The notes beneath the pieces are model-generated. The model did no database searches, was not told where the DNA came from, and worked only from the letters and a program-made list of their open reading frames with translations. From positions 1,054,001 through 1,118,000 of the forward strand of contig NZ_AP027043.1 in assembly GCF_027924665.1 (NCBI RefSeq): a DNA stretch of 64,000 bases, in the 5' to 3' direction. Numbering within the stretch: the first letter of the stretch is position 1; every line of letters begins with the position of its first letter. Shown here in pieces: positions 17,818-26,620 of the stretch. The stretch is from Flavobacterium sp. GSB-24 (lineage in GTDB: Bacteria > Bacteroidota > Bacteroidia > Flavobacteriales > Flavobacteriaceae). The translations under genes and the position numbers were made by a program.

Positions 17818-18118
17818 TTTATGATCTCGATTTCTCCTGCAAGGTTTTTTAAAACTTTGTAGATATTTTATTTTAAAGCCTCATCTTAAAAAAAAGGTTT
17901 CACGCAGATTTTGCAGATTAAGCAGATTTTATGTTGTTTTTATTCCTGCAAGGTTTTCAAAACCTTGTAGGTATTTTTATTTAAAGCGTTATCTAAAAAA
18001 GCTTACACGAAGATTTTGCAGATTTTTATGATTTTCAATTTATACCTACAAGGTTTTTAAAACCTTGCAGGAAACGGAAAACTAAAATAAATTAGTGCTA
18101 ATTCGTGAAATCCGTGTT
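17818..18118. repeat. Composite intergenic repeat region: three CCTGCAAGG palindromes interleaved with a second family
   Basis: This 301-bp gene-free gap holds three similar palindromes of about 30 bp at 17835-17865, 17943-17973 and 18042-18073; the central one reads CCTGCAAGGTTTT, then AAAACCTTGTAGG. Between them are two copies of a different element (CACGCAGATTTTGCAGATT and CACGAAGATTTTGCAGATT). The right end carries GCTAATTCGTGAAATCCGTG, related to the CACGAATT family. No promoter or gene is evident. Confidence 0.85.
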
Positions 18119-18568
18119 CTACTTCAATAACCCCACTTTTCGTTTCCATTCCTCATAAAAAGGCGGATTCGTAAGCATTAAATTTCCTTCTTTATCTAAA
18201 AAAACCTGAACGGTTTCTCCCGTACACGCTACTTCACCTTTTTCGTCAATAATTTTAAAACGATAAATCATTTTGGCTGCGGGCGTGTCAACAACTGTTG
18301 TTTCAATTGTTACGACATCGCCGTAGCGCAAAGACAATTTATGTTCGCATTTTGATTTTACTATTGGTGTTGTGTAACCTGTATTTCCAATATCCAGATA
18401 AGTAAGTCCGTGTTTACGTCCAAACGCTTCTCGTCCATCTTCAAAATAGGTAATATAATTGCCGTGCCAAACAATTCCCAACGGATCAGTTTCGTTAAAA
18501 CGAATTCTGATTTCGTGCGAAACGGTTAAGTCTGTGGCTTCGTTATACTGTTCTTTTCTTTTTGTCAT
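18119..18568 (-). CDS. Hotdog acyl-CoA/acyl-ACP thioesterase (4-hydroxybenzoyl-CoA thioesterase family)
   Basis: 149 residues with the family hallmark RIRFNETDPLGIVWHGNYITYFEDGREAF (split: FNETDPLGIVWHGNY and FEDGREAF), in which the Asp before P-x-G-I-V is the catalytic residue. Such thioesterases release acyl chains from CoA or ACP. In aryl polyene clusters a thioesterase of this type is common and may release the polyene or edit misprimed ACPs. It overlaps the ABC permease gene by 26 bp. Confidence 0.88.
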   Translation of the reverse strand: MTKRKEQYNEATDLTVSHEIRIRFNETDPLGIVWHGNYITYFEDGREAFGRKHGLTYLDIGNTGYTTPIVKSKCEHKLSLRYGDVVTIETTVVDTPAAKMIYRFKIIDEKGEVACTGETVQVFLDKEGNLMLTNPPFYEEWKRKVGLLK

Positions 18569-19826
18569 AAAATAATGCGATGGATGTTGTAAGAATGAAA
18601 AACAAAAATAACAAACTTATTTTTGGAATGATTTCGAGGAAAGAAACGTTACGAAGTAAAACGTCATAAAAAGCGTCTAATCCCCAGTTCATCGGAGATG
18701 ATTTGGCAATAATCTGCATGATTTTCGGCATGGCAAAAACCGGAACCCAAACTCCGCCAATTGCGGCCAGAATGATTACACTCGTTGCACCAAACGGAGC
18801 TGATTGTTCCTGAGTGCTCGCAACGGTTCCCAATAAAATTCCGAATCCAATTGCGGCAAATCCTGAAAATAGCGCCACAACGCTCATTAAAGCTAAATGG
18901 CCCTCAATATTTAAAGATGGAAGTCCGATTGATGGAAATAAAAACACTGCAACGGCAACCATCATATAAAACTGAATCATACAAATGATAGAGTAGGTAA
19001 TGGTTTTTCCGATAATCACGACTAAATTCGAAACCGGATTGGTTCTTAGTCGAACAAATGTTCCCTGCGATTTTTCTTTTACAATATTAATAGATAACGG
19101 AATCACGATAAAAAATATCGCAAAAAGTGTCCACGCCGGAACATTATGCTGCACTGAGTTTGGACGAACTTCTTTGTTGTTTATTTTCGGAATGATCTCT
19201 TTAAATGAAATGAAACTTTTTTGTTCAAATTGCGCATTTCCTTCTCCAAGCTGATTTTGAAAAGTCGTGTAAATAGATTTAGTTTCAATTTGCGAAATCA
19301 TTTTGTCGATTGAACTCATGACCGCATTTTTAAAACTCATTTGAACCGCCGGATCAAAATACAGTTTTACTTCTTTTTCTTTTATAATTCGTTGAGGTTC
19401 GCTGGCAGCAGTACTATCGGTCATGCCTAAACTGCTTACAATTTTTTCGACATTTTGATCCACTTTTGCCTGTAAATCAGAACTTAAATTTTCTGGGATT
19501 ACAATTGCCAATTGAAATTTGCCTTTGTAAACATTTTCTCTGGCAACATCTTCCGTAATCGTTTTATCGTCGAGTTTTGTAACAACGCTAAACAAATCGC
19601 TTTTTTCTAAATTATCAAAAACAGTTTTAGAAACAGAACCCTTGTCGTTGTCAACCAATAAAATCGGGATTTTAGAATCGCTGACTTTTTTAAAAGTGCT
19701 GTCCTGAATCAATGTAACGGTAATGACCAGAACCAAAGGCATGATAAACAGAATAATCAAACCGCCTAAATCGCGTTTAAGCAGTAAAAATTCTTTTACA
19801 ATAGACATCCAAATTTTATATATCAT
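18543..19826 (-). CDS. ABC-2 type exporter permease
   Basis: 427 residues: an N-terminal TM helix (GLIILFIMPLVLVITVTLI), a large soluble loop of about 170 residues, then five TM helices in the C-terminal half, including the conserved segment around KEKSQGTFVRLRTNPVS. This is the ABC-2 (DrrB/YhhJ-like) layout, usually for drug or lipid export. It overlaps the ATPase gene upstream by 11 bp and the thioesterase gene downstream by 26 bp. It is a candidate for moving pigment precursors or lipids across the inner membrane. Confidence 0.88.
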   Translation of the reverse strand: MIYKIWMSIVKEFLLLKRDLGGLIILFIMPLVLVITVTLIQDSTFKKVSDSKIPILLVDNDKGSVSKTVFDNLEKSDLFSVVTKLDDKTITEDVARENVYKGKFQLAIVIPENLSSDLQAKVDQNVEKIVSSLGMTDSTAASEPQRIIKEKEVKLYFDPAVQMSFKNAVMSSIDKMISQIETKSIYTTFQNQLGEGNAQFEQKSFISFKEIIPKINNKEVRPNSVQHNVPAWTLFAIFFIVIPLSINIVKEKSQGTFVRLRTNPVSNLVVIIGKTITYSIICMIQFYMMVAVAVFLFPSIGLPSLNIEGHLALMSVVALFSGFAAIGFGILLGTVASTQEQSAPFGATSVIILAAIGGVWVPVFAMPKIMQIIAKSSPMNWGLDAFYDVLLRNVSFLEIIPKISLLFLFFILTTSIALFYDKKKRTV

Positions 19827-20568
19827 CTCTCAGGTCTTTACCGGTTAATGAAATAAAAACGTCTTCGAGATTTCGGGCTTCTTCAACAGAATTGATTAAA
19901 ATTGAAGGTGTTCCTTTGGCGTAAATTTGTCCTCGGTCTAAAATGGCAAGATTGGTGCAGAAATCTTCGGCTTCAGCCAAATGATGCGAAGTATAAATAA
20001 TAGTGGTTCCGTTTTCGTTCAACACTTTTAGATAATCGATAATAGCATTTTTAGACTGAACATCAACACCAACGGTTGGTTCATCTAAAAATAAAACTTT
20101 TGGTTTGTGCAGAATTCCAGCAATTAAATTGACACGGCGTTTCATTCCGCCCGAAAAGGTTTCTACCCTTTTATCAGCAAATTTTAGTAAACCCAAAAGA
20201 TCTAAAGTTTCGATTACTTTATCTTTTAAATCTGAACCTTTTAAACCGTACATACTTCCAAAATAATGCAGGTTTTCTCTTGCTGTAAGAGTAGGGTATA
20301 AGGCATATTCCTGAGGAACAACACCTATGATTTTTTTAATTTTTGAAGAATGATGCTGATAATCTAAACCATCAATAGTAAAATGACCCGAAGTCGGTTT
20401 AACCAATCCGCAGAGCATCGAAATTAAGGTTGTTTTTCCGGCGCCGTTTGGACCCAGAAGTCCAAAAATTTCTCCTTCATTTATATTTAGCGAAACATTG
20501 TTCAAAGAATACTGGTCTGCATCTTTGTACTTTTTCGAAAGTGATTCTATTTTAATTATGGATTGCAA
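19816..20568 (-). CDS. ABC transporter ATP-binding protein
   Basis: 250 residues with Walker A GPNGAGKTTL, Q-loop VVPQEYALYP, signature FSGGMKRRVNL, Walker B VLFLDEPTVGVD and the H-loop TSHHLAEAEDF. The sequence groups with DrrA-like ABC-2 ATPases. It provides energy to the permease encoded immediately downstream (11-bp overlap). The upstream neighbour is the BtrH-like gene, 6 bp away. Confidence 0.93.
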   Translation of the reverse strand: MQSIIKIESLSKKYKDADQYSLNNVSLNINEGEIFGLLGPNGAGKTTLISMLCGLVKPTSGHFTIDGLDYQHHSSKIKKIIGVVPQEYALYPTLTARENLHYFGSMYGLKGSDLKDKVIETLDLLGLLKFADKRVETFSGGMKRRVNLIAGILHKPKVLFLDEPTVGVDVQSKNAIIDYLKVLNENGTTIIYTSHHLAEAEDFCTNLAILDRGQIYAKGTPSILINSVEEARNLEDVFISLTGKDLRDDI

Positions 20569-20574
20569 AATATC

Positions 20575-21573
20575 TTAGCTGATGGCTTTTTTTAGTTTTT
20601 TGAAAAAGATTTCTTCTCTGTTGGCAATGTCCAAAAGTTCATCGGCAATGGTGTTGTAAGCGTCTTCTTTGGCACTTCTGTTTTTGTAAATTCTGGATGC
20701 TTCAACCGCAAAATCTCTCCATGAATCGCCAATTTTTGTCATTTCTTTAGACAGATCTTTTAATTCTTCATTATTTAAAATAACCGAAGCTTCCTGTAAA
20801 AATGCCGCATAAATAAAACGGAAACCACCGCCTCCAGTTCCAATTTCTTCCTGCATACGAACCATTTGTGCCAGATAATGATTGGCTTTTTTGGTTCCAT
20901 GTTTGATTGGCCATTTTCTAATTTGCTTTGAAACAAATTTGATGCCTCGAACACCAACAATTGGCATTGGCGCAAGCATATCGCGACAGGTATTTTTGAT
21001 TCCTTTAATGATGGCACTTTTCAAATCAACGTTGCTTGGAACCTGAATTGGATAATACATTTGACCGCGAGGTGCAAAGGCTCCTTTTGCAAAACGAACT
21101 TTATCTAATTCTTCGTGCGTTAAAGTGGTTACGGTTTCCATAACAGGATCGCTCACTAAATAATCAGTTTCGGTTTTTCCGTAAACGACTAAGTTGTGTG
21201 CGTTGAAATGAAAACGATATTCGTCAGGAAAATAACTTAAATTGTAAACGCCAACTTGTAAACCGGTTGGAATATTATTTTTTAAATTTTCGTCTAAAGC
21301 TTTATTTGCATTTGCAACAGAAGAAAATTTTTGTCTTTTTATTTTTAGATTTAATCGATTCGCAACTTTATTGAAAATCTGTCCCGGCAAAGTTCTATAA
21401 CTTATCGCAGGTGCATAATTGACTTTTATAAAAGGCAGATATACAAAAAATAATCCGGATCCTATACCAAAAACCATCGGTTCGCTGATGTTTAGTCCGC
21501 TGTTTTTTAGCAGATTCGACGCTACTCCATTCTCACAATGAGCAGACTGATGATGTGTGAAAGATAATTCCAT
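20575..21573 (-). CDS. BtrH N-terminal-domain protein (peptidase C39-like fold), candidate acyltransferase
   Basis: 332 residues. The first 150 resemble the BtrH N-terminal domain: HHQSAHCENGVASNLL (Cys and nearby His), FGIGSGLFFVYLPFIK, later FHFNAHNLVVYG and YLVSDPVM, consistent with a papain-like C39 fold. In butirosin synthesis BtrH transfers an acyl group from an ACP to an amine. A similar transfer from ACP to the resorcinol hydroxyl would make the flexirubin ester; that is an inference. Its ATG overlaps the stop of the 134-residue unknown gene by 1 bp. Confidence 0.75.
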   Translation of the reverse strand: MELSFTHHQSAHCENGVASNLLKNSGLNISEPMVFGIGSGLFFVYLPFIKVNYAPAISYRTLPGQIFNKVANRLNLKIKRQKFSSVANANKALDENLKNNIPTGLQVGVYNLSYFPDEYRFHFNAHNLVVYGKTETDYLVSDPVMETVTTLTHEELDKVRFAKGAFAPRGQMYYPIQVPSNVDLKSAIIKGIKNTCRDMLAPMPIVGVRGIKFVSKQIRKWPIKHGTKKANHYLAQMVRMQEEIGTGGGGFRFIYAAFLQEASVILNNEELKDLSKEMTKIGDSWRDFAVEASRIYKNRSAKEDAYNTIADELLDIANREEIFFKKLKKAIS

Positions 21574-21977
21574 TATTTGGTGATACTGTTTTTTAATTCT
21601 TCAATTGATACTTCAAAAGTATCCGCATATTTTTTCAAGATTTTGTCGTTTAGTTTGGCAAAAACTTCAGGTTTAAAATGTCTTTTTACGCGCCATTTCC
21701 ACATTCCGACATAACTGGCTAAAATTGTAAGATCCATTTTGTTGACTTCCATAAAATAAACAATCGGACTTGCTTCACCACTTAAAACTTGTTGTTTAGC
21801 TTCAGAAATACGCTCGTTTATTTCATCGATAGAATTCGATAATGCAATTGTTTTTGGCTCCCAGCCAGTACTTAAGGTTGTGGTGTAATTGCCATTTTCA
21901 TCAGTTGCGTACAAAAGCTCTTTGACGTTATTTTTTGTTAAGTTACTTTTATCTTGAGGTACTTTATCTTTTTCCAT
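21573..21977 (-). CDS. Conserved-looking cytoplasmic protein of unknown function
   Basis: 134 residues, no signal or TM segment. The sequence is charged and helical (ISEAKQQVLSGEASPIVYFM, WKWRVKRHFKPEVFAKL), with no motif I recognise. It overlaps the BtrH-like gene by 1 bp and follows the small membrane protein gene by 9 bp, so the three are co-expressed. It may bind DNA or a partner through the lysine/arginine-rich helix, but nothing proves this. Confidence 0.65.
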   Translation of the reverse strand: MEKDKVPQDKSNLTKNNVKELLYATDENGNYTTTLSTGWEPKTIALSNSIDEINERISEAKQQVLSGEASPIVYFMEVNKMDLTILASYVGMWKWRVKRHFKPEVFAKLNDKILKKYADTFEVSIEELKNSITK

Positions 21978-21986
21978 AGTGCTAAT

Positions 21987-22307
21987 TTAATTTATTAGAA
22001 ACATACAGATAGAAACTATACATAAACTAATTATTAAAAATCCGAGATTTGCGAATGCTAAAATTCGCTGTTTCTTCACAAATAAATAAATCATTTCTAT
22101 TAGTAATCCCAAATAAAACATTTGAGTGATTAAAAAAAGCATGATAAAAAATCCTAAACCGCCATCTACATGTTTATGTCCGTTTTCGTCGCAAAGTTTA
22201 TGAGGGTCGTAAGTAAAATGCCAAAATAAGAAAACCAAACCAAGTAAAAGAATCAAAATTCCGATTCGAATTACTAGATGCAAAATAATTTTCTTTGAAT
22301 TATCCAA
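21987..22307 (-). CDS. Small three-TM membrane protein
   Basis: 106 residues with three predicted membrane helices (about 9-28, 49-70 and 83-104) and a short His-rich loop DPHKLCDENGHKHVDGG between the first two, which could bind metal. I do not recognise the family. The start overlaps the preceding hotdog gene by 8 bp, so it belongs to the operon. Confidence 0.68.
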   Translation of the reverse strand: MDNSKKIILHLVIRIGILILLLGLVFLFWHFTYDPHKLCDENGHKHVDGGLGFFIMLFLITQMFYLGLLIEMIYLFVKKQRILAFANLGFLIISLCIVSICMFLIN

Positions 22308-22767
22308 CCGAAACTGTTTTTTGAATAAACAAGTTAATTTCGCATTCTAAAAGTAACTGGTCTTCGACAGAACTTTTACAGTTCATTGTGCATAAAGTGT
22401 AATCGTCGCCAGCGAATTTTGAAACTAAATCTGCTTTGGTAATTATGGTATCGCCGACTTTTGGCAGCGAATGAATTTTTACATTTTTTAAGGCACTGAT
22501 AAATCCAATTACATTTACGTTCTCATTTTCTGTTCCGTCTTCGTCAAAAAAGTATTTTTTTCCAACAATGGCCGAGCAGGTCTGCGCCGTATTTTCGATT
22601 AAACCGGCTTCGATAAAAACATTATTTTCAACAAAAATATTGTCTTCTTTTATCAAAAAAATGGTTTCTACAAAGTTGGCATCAATATCCAAAATCAAAT
22701 CTACCATAAGCATTGGTGCTCGGTGCGGTAAATAATTTTGTATGTCAACTCCAGTATTCACGATCAT
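22300..22767 (-). CDS. Hotdog-fold dehydratase-like protein (FabZ/FabA-type), copy B
   Basis: 155 residues. The N-terminal YLPHRAPMLMVDLILDID matches the FabZ-like beginning, and FVENNVFIEAGLIENTAQTC aligns with the hotdog helix that carries the acidic catalytic residue in related dehydratases. It lacks the canonical HFPGxP signature, as do the ApeP-type dehydratases of aryl polyene loci. It is paralogous to the gene 5 bp upstream (both have FVxNNxFxEAGLIExxAQ). Possibly the two form a heterodimer. Confidence 0.78.
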   Translation of the reverse strand: MIVNTGVDIQNYLPHRAPMLMVDLILDIDANFVETIFLIKEDNIFVENNVFIEAGLIENTAQTCSAIVGKKYFFDEDGTENENVNVIGFISALKNVKIHSLPKVGDTIITKADLVSKFAGDDYTLCTMNCKSSVEDQLLLECEINLFIQKTVSVG

Positions 22768-22771
22768 AATA

Positions 22772-23203
22772 TTATTTTGCTAAAACAGTTTTCATCTGTC
22801 CGTTTGCAATTTCTTCATTATTTAAAGTTGTCACGATATTTACCAAAGTAATTCCTGCAAATTCCTGCAAAATCGTTACTTCAGATTGAATGGTTTCGTT
22901 TAACGCTGGAAGTTTTTTAATTTCAATTTCTTTAATAGAACCAATATAGCCAGTTGGTGCAGTTTCATTTCTTAAAAAGAACTGATAACCAGTATGCAGT
23001 GCCACAGATTGTGCCATATGTTCTATTAAACCAGCCTCTAGAAAAGTATTGTTGTTGACGAAAATATTGTCCTGCTGAATTTTCAAACCCGAAACCAAAG
23101 AAGTTTCAGTATAAGAATGCATAGCATCAACCATCACAAAAGGGAACTTTTGCGGCAATAAATTTTCTACCATTTCTTTTTCTAGAAGCGCCATTGTTTC
23201 CAT
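22772..23203 (-). CDS. Hotdog-fold dehydratase-like protein (FabZ/FabA-type), copy A
   Basis: 143 residues. I chose the ATG at 23203, which overlaps the DarB stop as TAATG, over a start two codons upstream. KFPFVMVDAMHSY and FVNNNTFLEAGLIEHMAQSV match the hotdog central helix of ApeP/FabA-like dehydratases, with EHMAQ following the Glu-Ala-Gly motif. It probably removes water from 3-hydroxyacyl-ACP intermediates, either alone or paired with the neighbouring paralogue. Confidence 0.8.
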   Translation of the reverse strand: METMALLEKEMVENLLPQKFPFVMVDAMHSYTETSLVSGLKIQQDNIFVNNNTFLEAGLIEHMAQSVALHTGYQFFLRNETAPTGYIGSIKEIEIKKLPALNETIQSEVTILQEFAGITLVNIVTTLNNEEIANGQMKTVLAK

Positions 23204-24336
23204 TAGCAAACTGTTAAATATGCATATGCAAAAGAAAATCTTCCGCTTTCTGGAACTGATAAAAGAATGTGATCTCCTTTTTTCAAATTTCCTGAATTCA
23301 TTAATTCTTCTAAAGCCAAATAAATAGAGGCAGAACCCACATTACCAACTCTCGAAAGATTCATAAACCATTTATCATCACTCATTCCAATTCCTTTCTC
23401 TGTTAATCCTTTTTTCAATCCTTCCACAAAAAAGTTAGAAGAAACGTGAGGAATAAAATAAGTAACGTCGTCAGCCTTGATATTGTTTTTGTCCATCGCA
23501 TCTTTCATGCTTTCGGCACCTTTTGACAAGATAAATTCGTCTAATAATTTAACGTCTTGTTTGATAGAAAAAACAGATTCGTTCAACCATTGTTCTGGTG
23601 CGTAATCGCTCCATGATTTGATTTCTCCGTTTTCTAATTTATCACCTCCGGCGTACATGCAGGTTTCTAATTCGTAAGCATACGAAAAAGCTTCCATCCA
23701 TTCTATTTTTAGTGAAATTGGGCCTCTTGGTTTATTTTCTAAAAGAAAAGCACCAGCTCCGTCAGATAACATCCAGCGTAAAAAATCTTTTTTGAAAGCA
23801 ATAATTGGCTGTTCTTCCAGACTTTTTAAATTGTCTGCTTCGTGATTGTATTTTTGGGCATTCAGCCAGGTTGAAACTTTTTCTGATCCTGTGCAGATTG
23901 CATTTTTTGAATTTCCAGAGCGTATGGAAAGAAAACCAAATTTAAGAGAGTTCATTCCAGCGCAGCAAACTCCTGTTGAAGAGTTTAATTCTACCGATTT
24001 GTTTTTTAATAAACCATGAACCATCGCAGCGTGCGAAGGCAGGAAAATATCCGGAGTTGAGGTTCCGCATGAAAGTACTTCTAAATCCTGAGGCGTAAAA
24101 TCTTCATCGAATAACGGCAAAATTGCATTTTTTGTTAATTCGGCATTGCTGTGAGTGCTTTTTCCATCTTTATCAACAGCATAATATCGGCTTGTAATTT
24201 TATTATTGCGCAAAATAATACGTCTTGCTTTTGAGGCAGTATCGTTGATAAGTCCTAAATAAGCTTCCATTTCATCGTTAGAAACAGCGTCATTTGGCAA
24301 ATATTTTGCAGCTTTTGTAATATATACTTCAAACAT
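23203..24336 (-). CDS. darB: DarB-type ketosynthase (KAS III-like), dialkylresorcinol synthesis
   Basis: 377 residues. The thiolase-fold KAS III pattern is seen with STGVCCAGMNSLKFG (nucleophile probably Cys125), SYAYELETCMYAGG in the middle, and the C-terminal NLSRVGNVGSASIYLALEEL with Asn-x-x-x-x-Gly-Asn. DarB condenses a beta-ketoacyl unit with an enoyl thioester in dialkylresorcinol biosynthesis, the first step toward the alcohol half of flexirubin. The adjacent DarA gene is 17 bp upstream, an arrangement characteristic of flexirubin loci. It is translationally coupled to the dehydratase gene downstream. Confidence 0.9.
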   Translation of the reverse strand: MFEVYITKAAKYLPNDAVSNDEMEAYLGLINDTASKARRIILRNNKITSRYYAVDKDGKSTHSNAELTKNAILPLFDEDFTPQDLEVLSCGTSTPDIFLPSHAAMVHGLLKNKSVELNSSTGVCCAGMNSLKFGFLSIRSGNSKNAICTGSEKVSTWLNAQKYNHEADNLKSLEEQPIIAFKKDFLRWMLSDGAGAFLLENKPRGPISLKIEWMEAFSYAYELETCMYAGGDKLENGEIKSWSDYAPEQWLNESVFSIKQDVKLLDEFILSKGAESMKDAMDKNNIKADDVTYFIPHVSSNFFVEGLKKGLTEKGIGMSDDKWFMNLSRVGNVGSASIYLALEELMNSGNLKKGDHILLSVPESGRFSFAYAYLTVC

Positions 24337-24353
24337 AATCTAAATTTCGTCTT

Positions 24354-25256
24354 CTAAACTCCTTGATAATATTGAGTTTCCTTTTTTATAGTTTTTAACT
24401 TAAGCGGATAGGTAATAAGGTGCAATATATACACTATTGGTGAAATTAACCATATCGCAAGGAATAAATAAACATTAAATACTTTAAGAAGCTGTTTTCG
24501 GTTTTTTTGATTTTTATAAATGATATTTGACCATTTATTGAAAATTTTATTGGCTGTTTTGTCGACAGTCACTAAATATGAACTTATTTTTACAGCTCCA
24601 GCTTCGACTAATTTTGGTTGTAAATTAGCAAAATTGTTATTGTTTAAGGAATCTAATATGATTTCTCCAAACTGACTGCACTCTTGTATGTCTTTTTCTG
24701 AGACTCCTGGCAGCGGAAAAATACCGAGATACTTTTTCTTAACACCAGAAAACATCCATTCTACAATTGTTATCACGCTGATTAAATTTCCAACGCGGTC
24801 TACCAAAGCGGCGTTTCCAACTAAATCTGCATTTGCTTGTTTCAGCAGAACTTTAATTTTTTCCTGCGCCATGATCCACATGTTTCTAGAACCGCTGATT
24901 GTAACAACAGGCGTATTATTTAAAATTTTCTTTGCATCATCACTTTTTAAAAATGAATTAATCGGAATTGATGGCGATAAATACCAAACCTGATAATGAA
25001 AAAGTACCAAATCAAATTTTGTATTTAAAATTTCTTCTGGTACAGGTTTTAATGCTGTCGGAATCTGTAAAAACGACTCTGGAAAAGCATCAAAAAAAGA
25101 ATCTTTATTCCACGGAAAAGGAAATGGTTTTTCTAATTGTATTTCGTGAAAAGTGAGATTTATATTCTCTGAGTTTAGAAATGGTTTTGCAATGTTTCTT
25201 GCAATAGATTCCAGTTGCCCCGACTGAGAATAATAAATTATGAGAACATTTTTCAT
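24354..25256 (-). CDS. darA: DarA, dialkylresorcinol cyclase/aromatase component
   Basis: 300 residues. The N-terminus has a flavodoxin-like loop, IIYYSQSGQLESIARNIA, followed by LVLFHYQVWYLSPSIPI; the C-terminal 60 residues contain one or two hydrophobic segments (FNVYLFLAIWLISPIVYIL). This matches the DarA family found beside DarB in dialkylresorcinol/flexirubin loci, where it is needed for ring closure and aromatisation; in F. johnsoniae darA and darB are known pigment genes. A TAnnTTTG-type box about 27 bp upstream suggests its own promoter after a 225-bp gap. Confidence 0.9.
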   Translation of the reverse strand: MKNVLIIYYSQSGQLESIARNIAKPFLNSENINLTFHEIQLEKPFPFPWNKDSFFDAFPESFLQIPTALKPVPEEILNTKFDLVLFHYQVWYLSPSIPINSFLKSDDAKKILNNTPVVTISGSRNMWIMAQEKIKVLLKQANADLVGNAALVDRVGNLISVITIVEWMFSGVKKKYLGIFPLPGVSEKDIQECSQFGEIILDSLNNNNFANLQPKLVEAGAVKISSYLVTVDKTANKIFNKWSNIIYKNQKNRKQLLKVFNVYLFLAIWLISPIVYILHLITYPLKLKTIKKETQYYQGV

Positions 25257-25282
25257 TTGGGTTTTTTCGCTTTGGTGGTTAG

Positions 25283-25290
25283 CAAAAATA
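25283..25290 (-). promoter_or_regulatory. Candidate -7 box of a darA promoter
   Basis: TATTTTTG on the minus strand matches the Bacteroidetes -7 consensus TAnnTTTG, 27 bp upstream of the darA ATG in the largest gene-free gap of this part of the cluster. A clear -33 TTTG is not seen (TTCG lies 16 bp upstream), so confidence is moderate. Confidence 0.45.
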
Positions 25291-25481
25291 GGTAAATTTA
25301 TTTAAACGAATTTTCTTATTTGATGCGCAAAGTTTTGTTTGTCGCTAATTCCTGAATTTTTTACCATTTGTAGTTAATTGGGTTTAACTTCCAAAAAATG
25401 ATTTTTAGTTTTTACCACAGATTAAAAGATTTGTAAAAATTATTTTTTCAAAAAAACCTTTGCAACTTTTAGCCTTTGCAG

Positions 25482-26366
25482 CTATGAACCTTTAAAAGCA
25501 TTCCAAAAATCGAAATAATTAAACCATTGAAGGGGATATTTTTTTAGAATACTTTCAACGCTTTTTACATATTCTTTTAAAAGTGTTTTTTCATCGCGGT
25601 GTTTTACTTCTGCTTCTCTTGAATATAAATGATAATGCAGATTGGGCTCTTTCATTACATAAACAAAAACTACAGGAACTTTAAGTCTTGAAGCAATTAG
25701 AAAAGGACCAGCTGGGAAATTTGCTTCTTTTCCAAGAAAGTTTTCAGATAAAGATTTGGTGCCTTCAAAATAACGATCACCAGTAAAACAAACCAATTCG
25801 TTATTGGCCAAAGCAGCATTGATCTCAAAAATATGAGACAAATCTTCTTTAATGATGATAAATTTAACGGTTGGTTTTTGGGTAACGGTTTCTAAATAAT
25901 TCTTAATCGCAGAATGTTCTAAATCTGTAGTGACTAGATTGATTTGGAAATCAAGATCTATTTCTCCAAAAAAATGTTCTGCAATTTCGAAATTTCCGAC
26001 ATGCGCGCTAATCAAAACGCCGCCTTTTTTCTCGGCAAGGAGCTTTTTAAGCGTTTCGATTCCGTCAAATTCGTAAGTGAATTTATTTCTGAGACCAGCA
26101 GAAATCGAAATTTTATCAATAATAGTCTGTCCAAAAGTGTAGTAACTTTTGAAAACCATTTTCTTGGATTTGAAACTGGAATATTGCAGCCTTTCTTTAA
26201 AATAATAAAAAATGGCTTTGTTGCTTTTTCTTAGAAATAAAAAATAATAGGAAGCGACAAAATAAAGTAAGACATAAGCGGCTTTGACACCCGCTTTTTG
26301 AATCAAAAAAACGAATATTTTATAACCTAAAACTGTTCCTTTTGATTTGCCATCCCATTGACTCAT
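25482..26366 (-). CDS. LpxL/HtrB-like lysophospholipid acyltransferase
   Basis: 294 residues with one N-terminal hydrophobic segment (VKAAYVLLYFVASYYFLFL) and an acyltransferase domain: ISAHVGNFEIAEHFFGE holds the HX4E motif, and CFTGDRYFEGTK and NFPAGPFLIASRLKVP follow. It resembles lauroyl/myristoyl lipid A acyltransferases of about 300 residues. Aryl polyene clusters usually include such an enzyme, thought to attach the polyene to a membrane acceptor. Its ATG overlaps the ACP stop by 1 bp, so it probably draws acyl groups from that ACP. Confidence 0.87.
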   Translation of the reverse strand: MSQWDGKSKGTVLGYKIFVFLIQKAGVKAAYVLLYFVASYYFLFLRKSNKAIFYYFKERLQYSSFKSKKMVFKSYYTFGQTIIDKISISAGLRNKFTYEFDGIETLKKLLAEKKGGVLISAHVGNFEIAEHFFGEIDLDFQINLVTTDLEHSAIKNYLETVTQKPTVKFIIIKEDLSHIFEINAALANNELVCFTGDRYFEGTKSLSENFLGKEANFPAGPFLIASRLKVPVVFVYVMKEPNLHYHLYSREAEVKHRDEKTLLKEYVKSVESILKKYPLQWFNYFDFWNAFKGS

Positions 26367-26620
26367 TAAACAGCTTTGGCTTTTAGTTTAGTTTCGATTA
26401 GGTCATAGAAATTCTGAAAAGTAGCAATTCCGACAAAATCAGCTTCAACCAGTTTTACACCAAAATTAGATTCGATAGAAACGACTAGATCAACATAATC
26501 TAAACTGTCTAATCCAAGTGTGTCTTTTAAATTAGCATCTGGTTCAATATCGTCATTGTCTACTTCAAATTCATCAACCAAAAAACCATTAATTCTTGCT
26601 ATAATCTCTTCTTTATTCAT
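26366..26620 (-). CDS. Acyl carrier protein, starter branch
   Basis: 84 residues with LKDTLGLDSLDYVDLVVSIE, Ser39 being the phosphopantetheine site. It overlaps the ketosynthase gene upstream by 8 bp and the acyltransferase gene downstream by 1 bp, forming a tight KS-ACP-acyltransferase unit. It might serve the dialkylresorcinol side or the starter part of the polyene; the sequence alone does not decide. Confidence 0.92.
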   Translation of the reverse strand: MNKEEIIARINGFLVDEFEVDNDDIEPDANLKDTLGLDSLDYVDLVVSIESNFGVKLVEADFVGIATFQNFYDLIETKLKAKAV

